From contig NC_020166.2 in the NCBI RefSeq assembly GCF_000224145.3, forward strand, positions 7,774,050 to 7,838,049: a stretch of DNA of 64,000 nt, written 5' to 3'. A program made the position numbers and the translations under genes. Below the pieces are notes generated by a model. It was given only the letters and a program-made list of their open reading frames with translations, was not told the DNA's origin and made no database searches. The stretch is from Ciona intestinalis (taxonomy: Eukaryota; Chordata; Ascidiacea; Phlebobranchia; Cionidae). Shown here in pieces: positions 43,122 to 55,400 of the stretch; within the stretch, counting starts at the first letter, position 1, and each line of letters opens with the position of its first letter.

Positions 43122-43199
43122 TATATTTAGCTATGTCTGGAAACATGACAACTGCAATGCGAAATATCCGTTTGACACGGAACATGCTCTGCAACAAAT

Positions 43200-43400
43200 A
43201 AGTTTACTGTAACCCAGTGGTCATTAATGGGTCATCCAAATTATCAGCCATACATAAAAAATAAAAAAAAAATTCCAAAAATGATCATTCACGAAGTAAC
43301 GTACACGGTAACTTGTATGCTGGAACGAAGTGTATGAAACAGAGTAACGACTGTCGTATTCCGACCACGCATGTATACAGCAAGTTATATTCATTCATTC
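43200..43400 (+). repeat. SINE body without head
   Basis: AACCCAGTGGTCATTAATGG through AACGAAGTGTATGAAACAGA. Confidence 0.6.
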
Positions 43401-43915
43401 GAGCTAATCAGCTAATACAAGCTAATATGCCAAGTGTCACCGTTTGAAATTAACAAGAAGCAACGAAATTTAATAATTCCAAATATGGTTATAGGAGCAT
43501 CAAATTGTAAGCAACAATACGCGACCATTTGTTGAATAAAACTGCGGCATACGGTGCATGAAGTCGAACCGCTAGCTGCTGAAATTGTCTGCTTTACAAT
43601 CCGTTACGCATTTTAATCGCACGGGCACACTGAGTCCCTTTTCCCGCTCCCCGCTCTTCCAGGTAACCACGGCTCAGTAGGGATGCCGGTTCAAGCAAGA
43701 AGTAATAGCTCGAACAGCATGGTATAAGGTTTAACCATTCCAGCTCCAATTTGTAGCAGCAGTTAGCGTGTGGGACTGCTGAAACTGCTGGTATATGGAA
43801 ATTTCAAATTCTGAAATTGTTTAAATTTCCAAAACAAAATGGCTTATTTGAACGAAATGCGCATACCGAAATATGTTTGACTTCATTTTCTAAAAAATCT
43901 AAGTATAAGCAACGA

Positions 43916-44115
43916 TATATTGTTGGGTGGGGTAAGACGGGACACCTTTAGCATATAATATTCAAATATCCTGATCTTGTTTTGAATAAATGACAACGGT
44001 CTATGAAAATCGTGAGAGTACGGTTTTATAATTCTTTGAATGTTCTTTGTTTACTACTAAATAAAACGGAAAAACAAAATAACATGTGTCCCATCTACCC
44101 CTATAACCTACTATA
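43916..44115 (-). mobile_element. Full-length MITE
   Basis: Left end TTGTTGGGTGGGGTAAGACG, right end CCTATAACCTACTATA. Confidence 0.75.
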
Positions 44116-44243
44116 AAACTAGCAAAACTCATAAAGGTTTTTCTGTATTGTGTCAAGAAACAGCATAAATATATAGCTGTGTACGTACATACACGTCAGG
44201 AAATGTGACTGTGTCAAGCGAAACGATAGCAGTCAATGTACAA

Positions 44244-44611
44244 CTATACGTCCGCTGGCGTAAACGACATTTTCTCGGTAATCTGAAACAAAAAAATAAT
44301 ATTTGTTTCTCATTTTCCTACGTTAATGTTGGGTTCGGCTAATGTTAGTATTTAGCCTAGCGTGAACGGTACATTTTGAAAACTGTGCAGAAAGAAGACC
44401 GGCAAAATTTTGCATTAAAGCATTAGGAATTATATAGCCTACTCACAAATGTGCGCGAAAATATAAGTTTGTCTGTGGAATTTGCAGCATGCCAACTGAA
44501 CGTATTACGTCTGAAGATTGAGACCTTTCGGGATAAATCTCTCTCAGCCTGTCGAGAGTAATAAGGCGGTCCCTTTGACATGGTTTCCGGTATAGTGACA
44601 GTAACAACCAT
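44244..44611 (-). CDS. Possible two-exon small gene, 67 residues
   Basis: Exons 44447-44611 and 44244-44282, with a strong donor (TTTGTGAGTAGG), a GTTTCAG acceptor and matching phase. Starts MVVTVTIPETMSKGPPYYS and ends MSFTPADV. It is basic in the middle (SRKVSIFRRN) with no signal peptide. Unrecognised, divergent from the cytokine receptor gene, and in a stretch free of repeats. Confidence 0.33.
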
Positions 44612-44804
44612 AGCGGCGAAATCGCTTTGGTGGCTTGATTACTTGATTGAAAGCGAACTCAAAGCGCTCCTTGTAACAGGTTGTCGTAATCCGTCTCCAA
44701 TCTAAGAAACACGCACACACGAAGTACCGTTTTAGAAACCCTTCAAATTGAAATATACTGCATACCTAACGATATACATTTTTACGTGGAGTCCTAAGAC
44801 TTAC

Positions 44805-44998
44805 TATAGTAGGGTGGGAGAAAATGGGACACCTTTTTATTCCATGTTCTGCTCCCATTTGTTAGTAATCAAAAAAGAAATTATAAAACCGTATACCCAT
44901 CGCACGACTCCCATAGACCATTGTTAATTGTTTAAAACACGATCATGATATTTGGATATTATGTGCTAAAGTTGCCCCGTCTCCCCCCACCCTATACT
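44805..44998 (+). mobile_element. Full-length MITE
   Basis: Left end TATAGTAGGGTGGGAGAAAA, right end TCCCCCCACCCTATACTA. Confidence 0.8.
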
Positions 44999-45072
44999 AG
45001 GTATTGGCACACTCTGAATCAAAACGCGCTTCAAATACAAATGTACCACTTTTCGCAGGTTTCGAACTACAA

Positions 45073-45195
45073 TATTGTAGGTTGGGGTAAGATGGTTTTC
45101 ATTCTAACAATACATTGAGTAAGATTGTCTTCATTTTCTTTTATCGATAATTTTTACAGAGTTATAAAACCGTGTTCCCACGACACTAAAATGAA
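45073..45195 (+). mobile_element. MITE fragment
   Basis: Left end TATTGTAGGTTGGGGTAAGA; the right end is lost. Confidence 0.5.
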
Positions 45196-45756
45196 AAGAT
45201 ATTAGTCAATTAAAAGATATTTATATACACGATTTAAATTGTGAGTGTTTTTTATAATTGCAGTGCATCGTTTGTGTTTTGTTGCACGCACAGGATCGCA
45301 TGTGCAACCTGTATTCGCCACCTGTCTGAACTGATCAACCTGTGTGAGGATAAGATTGAGTGCAGTTCTGGGAAGACTGCTTGCGCCACGCAAAGTGTCC
45401 GAAAATTATTGAGAAATCGACCGACATAAAGTAAAGATCTCGAAGGGAAACTACAGCAGTCTCTCTTTCGCATTCGATTGGAGGGATAAGTTGTAACAGG
45501 CCAAAGCAATGTTATAAAGTACAATATAGGTAGATTTCAAACTTGACTGGTGTGAATTGGGGAGCAGCATTGGATCAAAGACTACAGGCAGCATTAAGCT
45601 CTTCTTTGTCACACGTCTTTAGCTGTTTAAAAGATAGCGTATTACATGAGGAGAGAGCCAGACTCTTCGGTTTTGCTTTTATCACTTTTATCGGGTCACA
45701 CGCAAGTTTCCTGTCGGTGTTATTTTCAATCCTTTGCAGGTTTTGTGTCCACAGTA

Positions 45757-48700
45757 ATGACGCTAGCGCAGTTACTTCTGTTTTTATCACTGGCCGCAGT
45801 GCAGCAGGTTCTCGCCGCTCAAAAAGAAAGTAAATGTAAGTATGTTTATTATATTATAGCTTTAAAAAGCTTTAAACATTTTTTTTCAAGTGTCTTGTTA
45901 AACAGCATTAATTAAGAATTTATGCCTAATTATTAACTATATGTTTTGAGTAGTCTTCGCATAAATAGTTATATTATATATACGCATATAATAAAGGGTT
46001 ATAAGCAATCGACTTTGTTTGGCCGGTTCGTTTTAAACCGGCGATGTTTCTTATAAAAACTGCCATTCATTGTGGCAGCGGTGCCGGGTTACACAACTAT
46101 GGCACAGAATAACTTTTGTCATCTGACACTGTCGATATGGCCCTAACATAGATGTGAGTGAAATAGACGTCATTCAAACCCATTGAATTTTTTTTAACTT
46201 AAAGTGAAACTCTCTCTCTTAAGTTAAACTGGGAAAAAATCCTATTTGAATGGTACACAATTAACTTGTAAAATATATATATTAGTAATTTGTTACAAAA
46301 ACCTAAATATGATCATGCGTTATAAAGGCGACATTTCAAGCCACCCACGAAATCTAACGCTAACCAATGACAACTTGTCATACACATTGAAGTGGGAACG
46401 ACCGCGCACGCCGCTCGAGTCGGAGCTCAGTAGCAAAAATACTCTTGTCATTACATACAACGTGTACCTGGCAGTTGAATTGCGGTAAGTCATATTTAAA
46501 CCAATATGGAGTATTATATAGTAATGTAACATAGCTTTTTATTTGTATCTGAGAAAACGATAGCGAAGATCATTTTATTTAAACAACAAAGAAAATGGAA
46601 TTAACAGCATACCGATAGTCGTTAAAACACAATATTTATGTGTATAAAAAATATGGACCAAAGCGTCATTTTAAAAGTGCAGTTGTTGAACCTTCCAAAA
46701 TTAGTTAAAAGAATTAACTGAGTTTACCCTTTACACAATTAAACGACCGGCTGCGCCCTCGTTAAAAGAACAGCGTTGAAATTATATTTTGCTTTTTTCT
46801 CTGTATTTTTTCGAGGTATTTAAATTTATGTTTATTTCAGGACCGGCGAGCTGTTTAACTGGGTTCCCTTGGTTCGATGTACCAACCTACACACCACCTC
46901 TTGCTTGTTTCAGCTTAAAAACATCGACTACAACTACGTTGTTTCCGTGCAGGCAATAAACGGCGCTTGTATAAGTGACCGCACACTTTCCACAGTGTTT
47001 CTGGCACCCCGAAACTCAAGTAAGAACGGCTGGTTATTGTTACATTGTAATAGGTTGTACAGGTTATGATTTAGTTCGATATTGTGGATAATTTATTACT
47101 TAGGAAATTTACAACTAATTTTTTTTAACATTTACAGCATTTTGGTAACTAATTACTTACTAAAGTTTTATTAGTTTATAAAAAGGGAAGGAAATAGTTT
47201 CCGAACTATATTACCGCCTTATAGAAGAGAGTCTGCGTATTATGTCCGCCATTTTGTATCATTAAAATCTCTTTTCCCCGACAGGTCTACTGTCCCCGCC
47301 AAAATTTAAGGTCCGACGTGGTAAAAACGACATTTTCATACACCCAGAACCGGTGGAAAACATAAAACCGTCATCTGGTGATAATGATATGGATAAATCT
47401 TCACTAATTGACATTTTTCTTCGATTGCAATATCAGGTAAAATAAACATAACTGATCGGTATATAAAATTTTACTTTGCAAAAAAATATTTTGCGCTTTT
47501 TGGTGAAAATTACTTCGCTATTATATAGTAGGGTGGGGGAAGATGGGACACATTTTTATTATATTTTCTCGTCTCATTTGGTAGTAAACAAAGAACATTC
47601 AAAGAATTATGAAACTGTATCCTCGCGACTTCCATAAACCATTGTTAATTGTTAAAAACACGATTAGGATATTTATATATTATGTACTAAAGGTGTCCCG
47701 TCTTCCCCCATCCACCTATATGTTTTGGGCACAGTTTGACATATAATCTAATGTGCCATAGTACTGGGGGGGTAAGATGGATATACCTTTAGCAACTAAA
47801 TCCCATATCTCCTGATCGTGTATTAAAACATAAAAAAACGCTATTTTATTGTCCTAGACTAGAGCCACGGTTATATAACTCTGTAAATAATCTTTTTTAT
47901 TACCAAAAGGGAAGTGAAAATAGAATAAAAACGTGTCCCATCTTACCCCAGCCCACTACAACGTGACTAAATAATATTTAATATTTTTTTATTCAATTTT
48001 CTTTGCTATTGATTTATATCGGCAATATTATTTGTCAAAATTATTTTACCACACATAATGTTTCCAATTCTTAACAAAGCATTGGTTTGTGTATGGTGAC
48101 TATTGCTGATGGAAGTCGTTTAGAAACAGACTCCGTACTACGGATGTAATTTGGTTTTCTGCTTAATCAGTTAACGCCTCCCGATTCTTCCAAACAACAA
48201 GTAACCAATATACGCAACTTGCAAAGCGAACACTGTTGTTATTCCCATAATAACACTAATATTTAAGTAATGCAAAAAAAAAACTGAAGTATATACTTGC
48301 ATTTAAAGATTGTGACCTTGCATTTATTTGATTCTAAACGTTTTTTTTTGCATTTAAAGTTTTTTTAATTCTTGATTTGCATTTAAGTTGTTAAATACTT
48401 TTAACTAGTAACGTATGAGTATATTTTATCAACAATTTCAAATGTCATCAAAATTCAGTGGGCTCATGTTATACAAAGTTTAACGATCTAAAAAATTTAA
48501 AAATCCTTAAATTTAGTATGCTTATACTATTTATTATTTACAGGTCGAACTCACTACTTCAGAAAATCAAACCGACCGTACGTTAGCTGAAGTCACAACA
48601 ACTGAGATTAACGTCCCTACTCATATTTGTGCAAACAAAGCAAAAGCAATGTTAAGTCAGTGCTGTGTCCGACTACGGTTTCTTGTGCCCGATCTTGTTG

Positions 48701-51034
48701 GGGAAGGTTACCCGCTTGGAACTGGTAACTGGAGCGAGTGGAAATGCTTCAATGTAACTGAAATCCCTTCAACTGCAACACCAGTTACAGAACCAAGGTA
48801 AAAAGATCATTGGAAAAAAAGTACTGTGGGGAAAGATGGGACACCTTAAGCACATAATGTCCCAATATTCTGATCGAGTTTTAACAGTGGGAGTCGTGAG
48901 GATACGGTTTTATAATTTAAATGTTCCAAGTTTACTGCCAAATAGGACGAAAAAAATGAAAAGATGTCTCACCTCCACCCACCCAACTATAATATAAAAG
49001 TATTAGTATTATCAATGAATAATACAAAACTAACCGCTTGGTCAACCATTTCATTTCACCAGAACGACGGAAAACAATTAGCAAAATCTAAAAAAAAATA
49101 TTAAAAAATACATTTTTGGTGACAAAACTAGTGTTAAACTATAATATGCTGAATAGGAAAAGGTCAATTGATGTTAAAACTTCTATGTAAGTTTTTAACT
49201 TATAACACGTGTGAATATCAGGCACCTCGTGGCCGATTAGTTACCGAGAATGTAACTTAGTGATTGATTGTTTTCTGGGCTTTGGGCGTATCACTATAGT
49301 TAAATAACTTGTTAATAATCATTTGGTAGCTTTGGGGTAAATCCTTCCCATCTTACCCCAAAACGTCATATCTTACCCCATACCACTATAGTAAAGCTAA
49401 AATGTCTTACACAACAGAGTGCACATGGGATCCTTCATTATAACATCAGCCATTTTGCTTTCACTGATTGGCTTCGCGTTCAGCACCTGGGCTGCTTGCA
49501 AATCGTGGAAGATTTACCGAGAAATTTTCAAACAAAAGCCTGATGTGCCGGAGAGCCTGGTATGACGTCATTTTTGTTTACTGCAAATTGGTTTTGACAA
49601 ACAACGCTGCAAACACAATATCGAGATAACATTTTTCAGTGTGATTGTTTTTTATAGTTTTATATGTTAAAAGACAATTAAATTACCCCAAAATGGCTGT
49701 TTTTGGTCGGTTTTGATTGAAATAGAGCTGTTATTGTTTTTTTTTGAGCACGTAAAGGTTGTGCAAATTATATAAGAATTAAATTTTTTTTTATACTATA
49801 TAGTAAATTATCCGAAACCCATACGTAATCTTTCCACAAGTACAACATTAGTAAGTTTTTTATTTCGTTACAGGAAAGAGTAATGGCGGACTCCCCGGAC
49901 CTGCATTCTTCTGCAGAAACATCCTCTTTAGAAATTCATGATATCTTGAAAAAACTGCCGAAAAAGTTGTCTCTTGCAATAAAAACCAACAAGAAAGATG
50001 CCATCGTGTTAGACACCGAAGATGTGACTTTAAATCCCACTAAGACGAACATAGATTCAAATTCCAAGTGTTATGGAGACATGCTTATCCACGATTACCC
50101 TCGCTGTTCGTGTGACTTCGTGGGACCCCCTAGATGGCGCTGCAGGCAATGTAGTCGTTCTTCTGCGAGCTCCGCTATCTATAACCAGAGCTATACAAGA
50201 ACAAATGGATCGTTTACTAAATTTGTCGGAGTGAATGAAACGAGATGTATACATAGCGACTCTCGTCGTAACTCTTTCTTTGATTTCCAAGCGAGCTGGG
50301 AAAATCGCGAAGATAATGATTTTCCTCATTTCGACTCTGTTTTTAACTCTGACACTGAGCCTGATATACACGATGCTTGTGACCATAGCACGCCTAACGA
50401 GGCTTTCAACCACCGTTGTGGGAAACTGAACGACTACGTGATGGAAGTTTCCGAAGCCGGGAGATCCGGGTTAAGTCACCGGTCCATGTTTTTCCCACAG
50501 CCGTTTAATACCGAGAGCTCTGTACTACAAAAAGACTTCGCAGTAGGCGGTTCAATTGACCATTCTTTACAACTACCTAACACAAGTCTTGATTCTGTTG
50601 AACGCGGCCACAGTTCTTTGAAAACATCATCCGATCACACGGGGAACAATGATTCGTTCGACCTGGTCGAAGACGATGACATATTTAGTGAAAAACTCCT
50701 TAAAAAGCTGAACGATATAACTTTAACACCCCCACGTGAAACAGCCGTACGCTCTGCCTCAGTAGACTGCCCACCAAGTTGGAATCCGTCGGAAAACTTC
50801 AGCGAAACTGCTTCGCTTTTCTCTGGCAGTTTTCCAGAAAGAAACGTCGCATTACCCGACCATTTATTGCAAAATATTAACAAGCCGAATCGGTTTCCTG
50901 AATCCGATAGTGCCTACGTCACAATGGATGACGTCAGCGAGTCAATTAGTCGAGTTCCCTTAATCCAAACATCCGATTATGTGCGTGTTTGTGACGCACA
51001 AACCAAAGAAAACGGGAAGCTGTATTTCGTATAA
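45757..51034 (+). CDS. Class II cytokine receptor, 707 residues
   Basis: A single-pass JAK/STAT-type receptor of the interferon/IL-10 group. Exons: 45757-45835, 46328-46484, 46841-47019, 47285-47436, 48544-48797, 49418-49559 and 49874-51034, all phases consistent. Signal peptide MTLAQLLLFLSLAAVQQVLA. Two fibronectin-type domains follow. The first has TLKWERP, YNVYLAV, the Cys pair in VRCTNLHTTSCLF and VVSVQAING. The second ends CVRLRFLVPD then GNWSEWKCFNVT, much like the IL10RB end (FLPD...GEWSEPVC). Several N-glycosylation sites. Membrane segment about 280-300 (SAILLSLIGFAFSTWAAC). Just inside is KPDVPESLERV, a Box1-like JAK site. The 390-residue tail has tyrosines in SAYVTMDD (YxxM), SDYVRVCD and the very end KLYFV, likely STAT or adaptor docking sites. 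Reading past the first donor by other sites is possible but GTAAGTAT is best. Confidence 0.85.
47524..47720 (+). mobile_element. Full-length MITE
   Basis: Left end TATAGTAGGGTGGGGGAAGA. In receptor intron 4. Confidence 0.8.
47757..47968 (-). mobile_element. Old MITE subfamily copy
   Basis: Left end AGTACTGGGGGGGTAAGATG, right end TTACCCCAGCCCACTA. In receptor intron 4, 36 bp after the previous one. Confidence 0.6.
48270..48400. repeat. Loose TTGCATTTAA repeats
   Basis: TTGCATTTA recurs four times in about 120 bp of receptor intron 4, with T runs between. Confidence 0.5.
48820..48993 (-). mobile_element. MITE copy
   Basis: Left end GTACTGTGGGGAAAGATGGG, right end TCCACCCACCCAACTATA. In receptor intron 5. 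Confidence 0.7.
49325..49391. mobile_element. MITE end fragments
   Basis: CCCATCTTACCCCAAA and ATCTTACCCCATACCACTAT side by side, 27 bp before receptor exon 6. Confidence 0.45.
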
Positions 51035-51094
51035 CGCTGCATTACTTTACAGCGAATCTTATAGTGCGTGTTAATGGTGGTACTACAAAATATA

Positions 51095-51292
51095 TCATAG
51101 GGTGGGGGAGACGGAACACCTTTAGCACATAATATCCAAATATCCTAGTCGTGTTTTAAACAATTAACAGCGGTCTGTGGGAGTCATGAGGATACACGTT
51201 TTTTTTTATTTGTTTGAATGTTCTTTGTTTACTACCAAATGTGACGAGAAAATAGAATGAGAAGGTGTCCTATCTTACCCCACCCTACTATA
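51095..51292 (-). mobile_element. Full-length MITE in the receptor 3' UTR
   Basis: Left end ATAGGGTGGGGGAGACGGAA, right end CTTACCCCACCCTACTATA. About 60 bases past the stop codon. Confidence 0.75.
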
Positions 51293-51500
51293 TGTTTTAC
51301 GTGTTGATTTGCAAATTACAACGAAACGACAAATAAACAAATCAGACCACACGTGATTTCTCTTTTTTATTTCAACAGAAAGTCAACTAAGTAAAATATT
51401 TATATTAAATGATCAAACCTTTTTGGAGGTTTATTTAGTACAATATATAAATAAATCCTATTTTTCCGTAAATTGTCACGACAAATTTTCCGAACACATA

Positions 51501-51785
51501 CAGTAGTGTAGGGGAGATAGAACACATTTACAGTATATTTTCTCGTACCATTTGATAGTACACAAAGAACATTAAAAGAGTTATAAATTCGCATCTTCAC
51601 GACTCCAAGACGAGACACCTTTAGCACATAATATCCAAATATCCTGATTGTGTTTTAAACAATTAAAAACGGTCTGCAGGAATCGTAAAGACACCGGTTT
51701 TATAATTCTTTGAATGTTCTTTGTTTACTTCCCAATGGGACAAGAAATAGAATGAAAAGGTGGTCTATCTTTCCCTAACCCTTAG
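51501..51785. mobile_element. Compound of two MITEs in opposite directions
   Basis: A forward left half (51501-51606, GTGTAGGGGAGATAGAACAC) breaks off inside CACGACTCC and runs into a reverse copy (from 51607, GACACCTTTAGCACATAATA). One inserted into, or recombined with, the other. Confidence 0.6.
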
Positions 51786-52129
51786 GAAACATCCATGTTA
51801 TAAACTGATGGCATCCATCTTATTATAACCCACAGTACTATAGTACTGTTTGAAATATATCCAACAAAGATCATCAAGTATTATTTAAACCCCTATATCC
51901 GCTGTCCAGCTTAATAAACTAAATCTGGAATTATTTAGTTCGATAATCTGGGTTCAAACCGAATCTAACAACGGGGCGGCGTATCAAGCCGATTTCTTTC
52001 TATATATTTGGTAAGTTCAAAACGAACTCATATACATATACAAGCTAGCTAGTTTGGACACGGTTTGGATAGGCATGAGACAGCATACATGTTTTTATTG
52101 AAGTGTAGTACTAATTCATTAGCACGCAT

Positions 52130-52335
52130 GTATAGTACTATGAGGTAAGATGGGATACCGTTAGTCCGGTTGGTAGATAGAATCGATATTTTCTAGTCGT
52201 CTTTTGAACATTTAAAAACGCACTTTTATGGCGTCGCGGGTTCTACAGTTATATAATTCTGTAGGTATTCTGTGTGTACTACCAAATGGAACATATAAAG
52301 AGAACGAAAGCATGGGCCGTCTTACCTTACTATGC
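52130..52335 (-). mobile_element. Old MITE subfamily copy
   Basis: Left end TATAGTACTATGAGGTAAGA, right end GGGCCGTCTTACCTTACTAT. Confidence 0.55.
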
Positions 52336-52466
52336 ATACACTAAGTTTAAGTCAGGTTAAGTTGTTTGTTTTATAGATTGAACTTTATGTTTCTATACAT
52401 GTAAATAAAATGTAAAAAATCTGTGCAGGTTTCGTATAGCCAACAATTTTAACTATTTCAAAGATC

Positions 52467-55400
52467 ATGTTGACTGAAATTGCTTTGCTGTATACGTCAA
52501 TGTTAGTCGCTGCGTCCGTTATCAGTATTCTCATCTGCGGATCAGTGGTTTCTTATCATGTCTGCTACTCCAGCAGGTGTGGAAAGAAGAACAAACTACT
52601 TGCGCCTTCTAAAATGAACATTTCGGTTAACCTACCGGAACCAAAAAGTAGGTTTAAGCCACGGAAGGCCGTTTAGTCAATAAAAGTATATATTACAGAG
52701 AAAATGCTTTTTGACAAGATCTGTTATTTGTTCCACAGATTCAGATAACTGGCTTTCGGAGCTAATCAGCCGGGATCTCGGGCAAGCTTCTCACGGTAAC
52801 AGCAGCAGAAATGCTGAACTCGAACAAGATGTAATCATTAACAATACTACTTCGCTAAGGGGAACGACTTCTAATTCTGCTTTGTTCACTAGTTTGACGC
52901 ACTTTCTTCTTGCCACAGGTAGTATAAATTGTTGTAGTATAGTAGGGGGAGATGGGACACCGTTTTATTTTATTTTCTCGTTCCATTTGGTAGTAAACGA
53001 AAAAAATTCAGAGATTTATATAATTGTAGCCTCACTACTCCGCATAAGACCGTTGTTAATTGTTTAAAACACAATCAGCAACGTATCTGGATAATATATG
53101 CTAAATCTAAAGGCATCAGCGCATTTGGGAAATATGTGCTAAAGGTATCTCATATTACCCAAACGTCATATCCAGTGAACACTTTATGGCTTGTCTAAAC
53201 TGTCAGCCCTACAAAAACTGAAAAAAAACCTTCAATAAAAATTAATCACCCACAAAGTTGCACGTCCTGCCTCGCGAGGATAAAATATAAATTCCATTTA
53301 CACGGCGTTTAACCCGCAATCCTTCGTACATTGTGTTTCAGGTTACATATTATATGGCGCGTTCTTGATAAACACCAATAATGATATGCTTGAAAGTGGC
53401 GAGCCGGAAGGAGTTCCAACCGCATTTCCCACCGACACTTTGTGTTCTATGAAAGTAAGTATTAGCTTATATCGACAGTATAATGGGTTGGGTAGGAGTG
53501 GACATGTTTCTATTCTTCATCACATATTTATGCTGCCATCGAGTGAAATGTCATTATTATCTATATAGTAGGGTGGGGGAAGATGGGATACCTTTAGCAC
53601 AAAATATCCAAATATTTGAATCGTATTTTAAACAATTAAAACAACGGTATATGGAAGTCGTTAGGATAAGGTTTTTTCAGATTTTTATAACCGTAACAGA
53701 TTTTTATAACCGTAGGCCCCTAACCGTTTATAACCTTTAAAATAGCGGTGTCAATTGTTTATGATTAGGAAAAATGGAACTAGGTGCTAACGTTATCCCA
53801 TCTTACCCCACGGTATTACACCAAATTAAACGATTTTTTGTTTTCAGTATCTTCTGTCTTTTCTATTTCACATCTCTGCTCTTAGCTCTGTCGGTACAAG
53901 TTACATTACTCGCCGCAACAATTCACGGTAATTGCAATCTGTTTAACAGCACCATATCAACATAGTAACAAGTCTATAATTTACAGATACCGTGGTTTAT
54001 GTAGCTTCATCGTTATATTATTGGCTACACTCATTTCTACAACGATCACCGCTTCTACCATGATGATGGTAGGCTTAAGGTGCGTATAATTGGTAGCTTT
54101 CAAATTATAATGATGGCACTGAATACGATGGCACGCGCATGGAGATACCAAAAGGTCATAAACCGGTACAGTTGTTGTACAGAAACTTATATGTCGATTA
54201 AAATTAATGACCCTCGTGCAGCGAGCAATGATAGTCGTTATTTATCTCAGCTGTTTAGCTTTCTACACTTCGTGCCCAATTTTTGGAATAAACTTTGGGG
54301 GGGGGAAGGGGTTCATTTTTTTAATGTATTACGGACAATTTAGAAACCTGTCAACAATGATATCAACGTCGAGCATCGAACTCGTTAACTCAAAAAAGAT
54401 TAGAGGCAGCAATTTATATATCAAGAAACTTTAGCAAACCAACAACTGCGAAAAAAACGTCTAATTTTTTCATTACGCGTTTACACCTAATCTATAAGAA
54501 AGCTGACCCAGGATACAAATAGAGCAGGTTGGGGAAAGATCGGACACCTTTAGCATGTAATTTCCAAATATCCTGATCGTAGTTTAAACAATTAACACGG
54601 TCTATATAGGTGTCGTACGCATATGGTTTTATAATTCTTTAAATGTTCGTTGTTTACTGCCAAATGGGACAAAAATGAGAATAGAAAGGTGTCCTATATC
54701 TCCCCCCACTCTACTGCAAAAATAAATCTTCGAAACTTATAAACAGTACCGACGCAAAGATACACTTGTTGCTGACTTCGTCCTACATTATTCTTATAAT
54801 ACAACCAATTCTACGTGTTATCGAGTTCGTAAAAGCAAGGGAATCTATCAAAGGACTTCAAATTATGCTTCCGTATGATATTGCTGCCCTACGCCGACTG
54901 AAAAATGTTTTAATATGCTCAACGGTTGTGGATTATGTATGGTAAGTAGGCATTAAAGTATTAAGAATTGTACTGCAAGTAAACAAATGGATTTGCATTA
55001 TGCGTATAAATCGAAAAACAGGAAAATATATTTTAAGAATTATGTGGTAAAATGAATACGTTGGCACATAATTTCTAATGTTATGTGATCGCGTTTTTAC
55101 CAATTAACAGAGTTCTGTTAGAGATGCGTTTTTTAGAATTTAGTAAAAAATCCTTGTTTACTACCAAATGGGATAATAAAAAAAAGAATGAAAACTGAAA
55201 CCGTCTTACCCCACCCTACCATGGTATACGTATAGCACAACAATAAGTGAATATCGCGGGCGAAAACGAACATCATTAAATACGTATAGTATAGTAATGT
55301 TAGATGATACACCTTTTTATTCTATTTTCTTAACCCATTTGGTAGTAAGCAAAGAACATTCAAAGAATTATAAAACGGCATCCTTACGACCCTCATATCG

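Larger units (their letters stand above)
41574..44243. other. Repeat-rich spacer downstream of YRDC
   Basis: YRDC 3' UTR, then MITEs at 42357, 42926 and 43916 and a SINE at 43200. Open frames here are short and unsupported. Confidence 0.5.
44612..45756. other. Spacer and 5' region of the cytokine receptor
   Basis: A full MITE (44805-44998) and a MITE fragment (45073-45195). A CACAG acceptor-like site two bases before the receptor ATG suggests a 5' UTR exon or spliced-leader addition in 45240-45740. Confidence 0.45.
51035..52466. other. Intergenic, receptor to 7TM gene A
   Basis: Three MITE entries (51095, 51501, 52130) and otherwise AT-rich sequence. A receptor poly(A) site (AATAAA near 51331) falls just after the first MITE. 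Confidence 0.5.

Noticed and set aside
45543-45833. 96-residue plus-strand frame over the receptor start
   Set aside because: Wrong frame for the receptor. The signal peptide beginning at 45757 in another frame joins the next exon in phase.
50057-50413. 118-residue minus-strand frame
   Set aside because: Opposite the long last exon of the cytokine receptor; a shadow frame.
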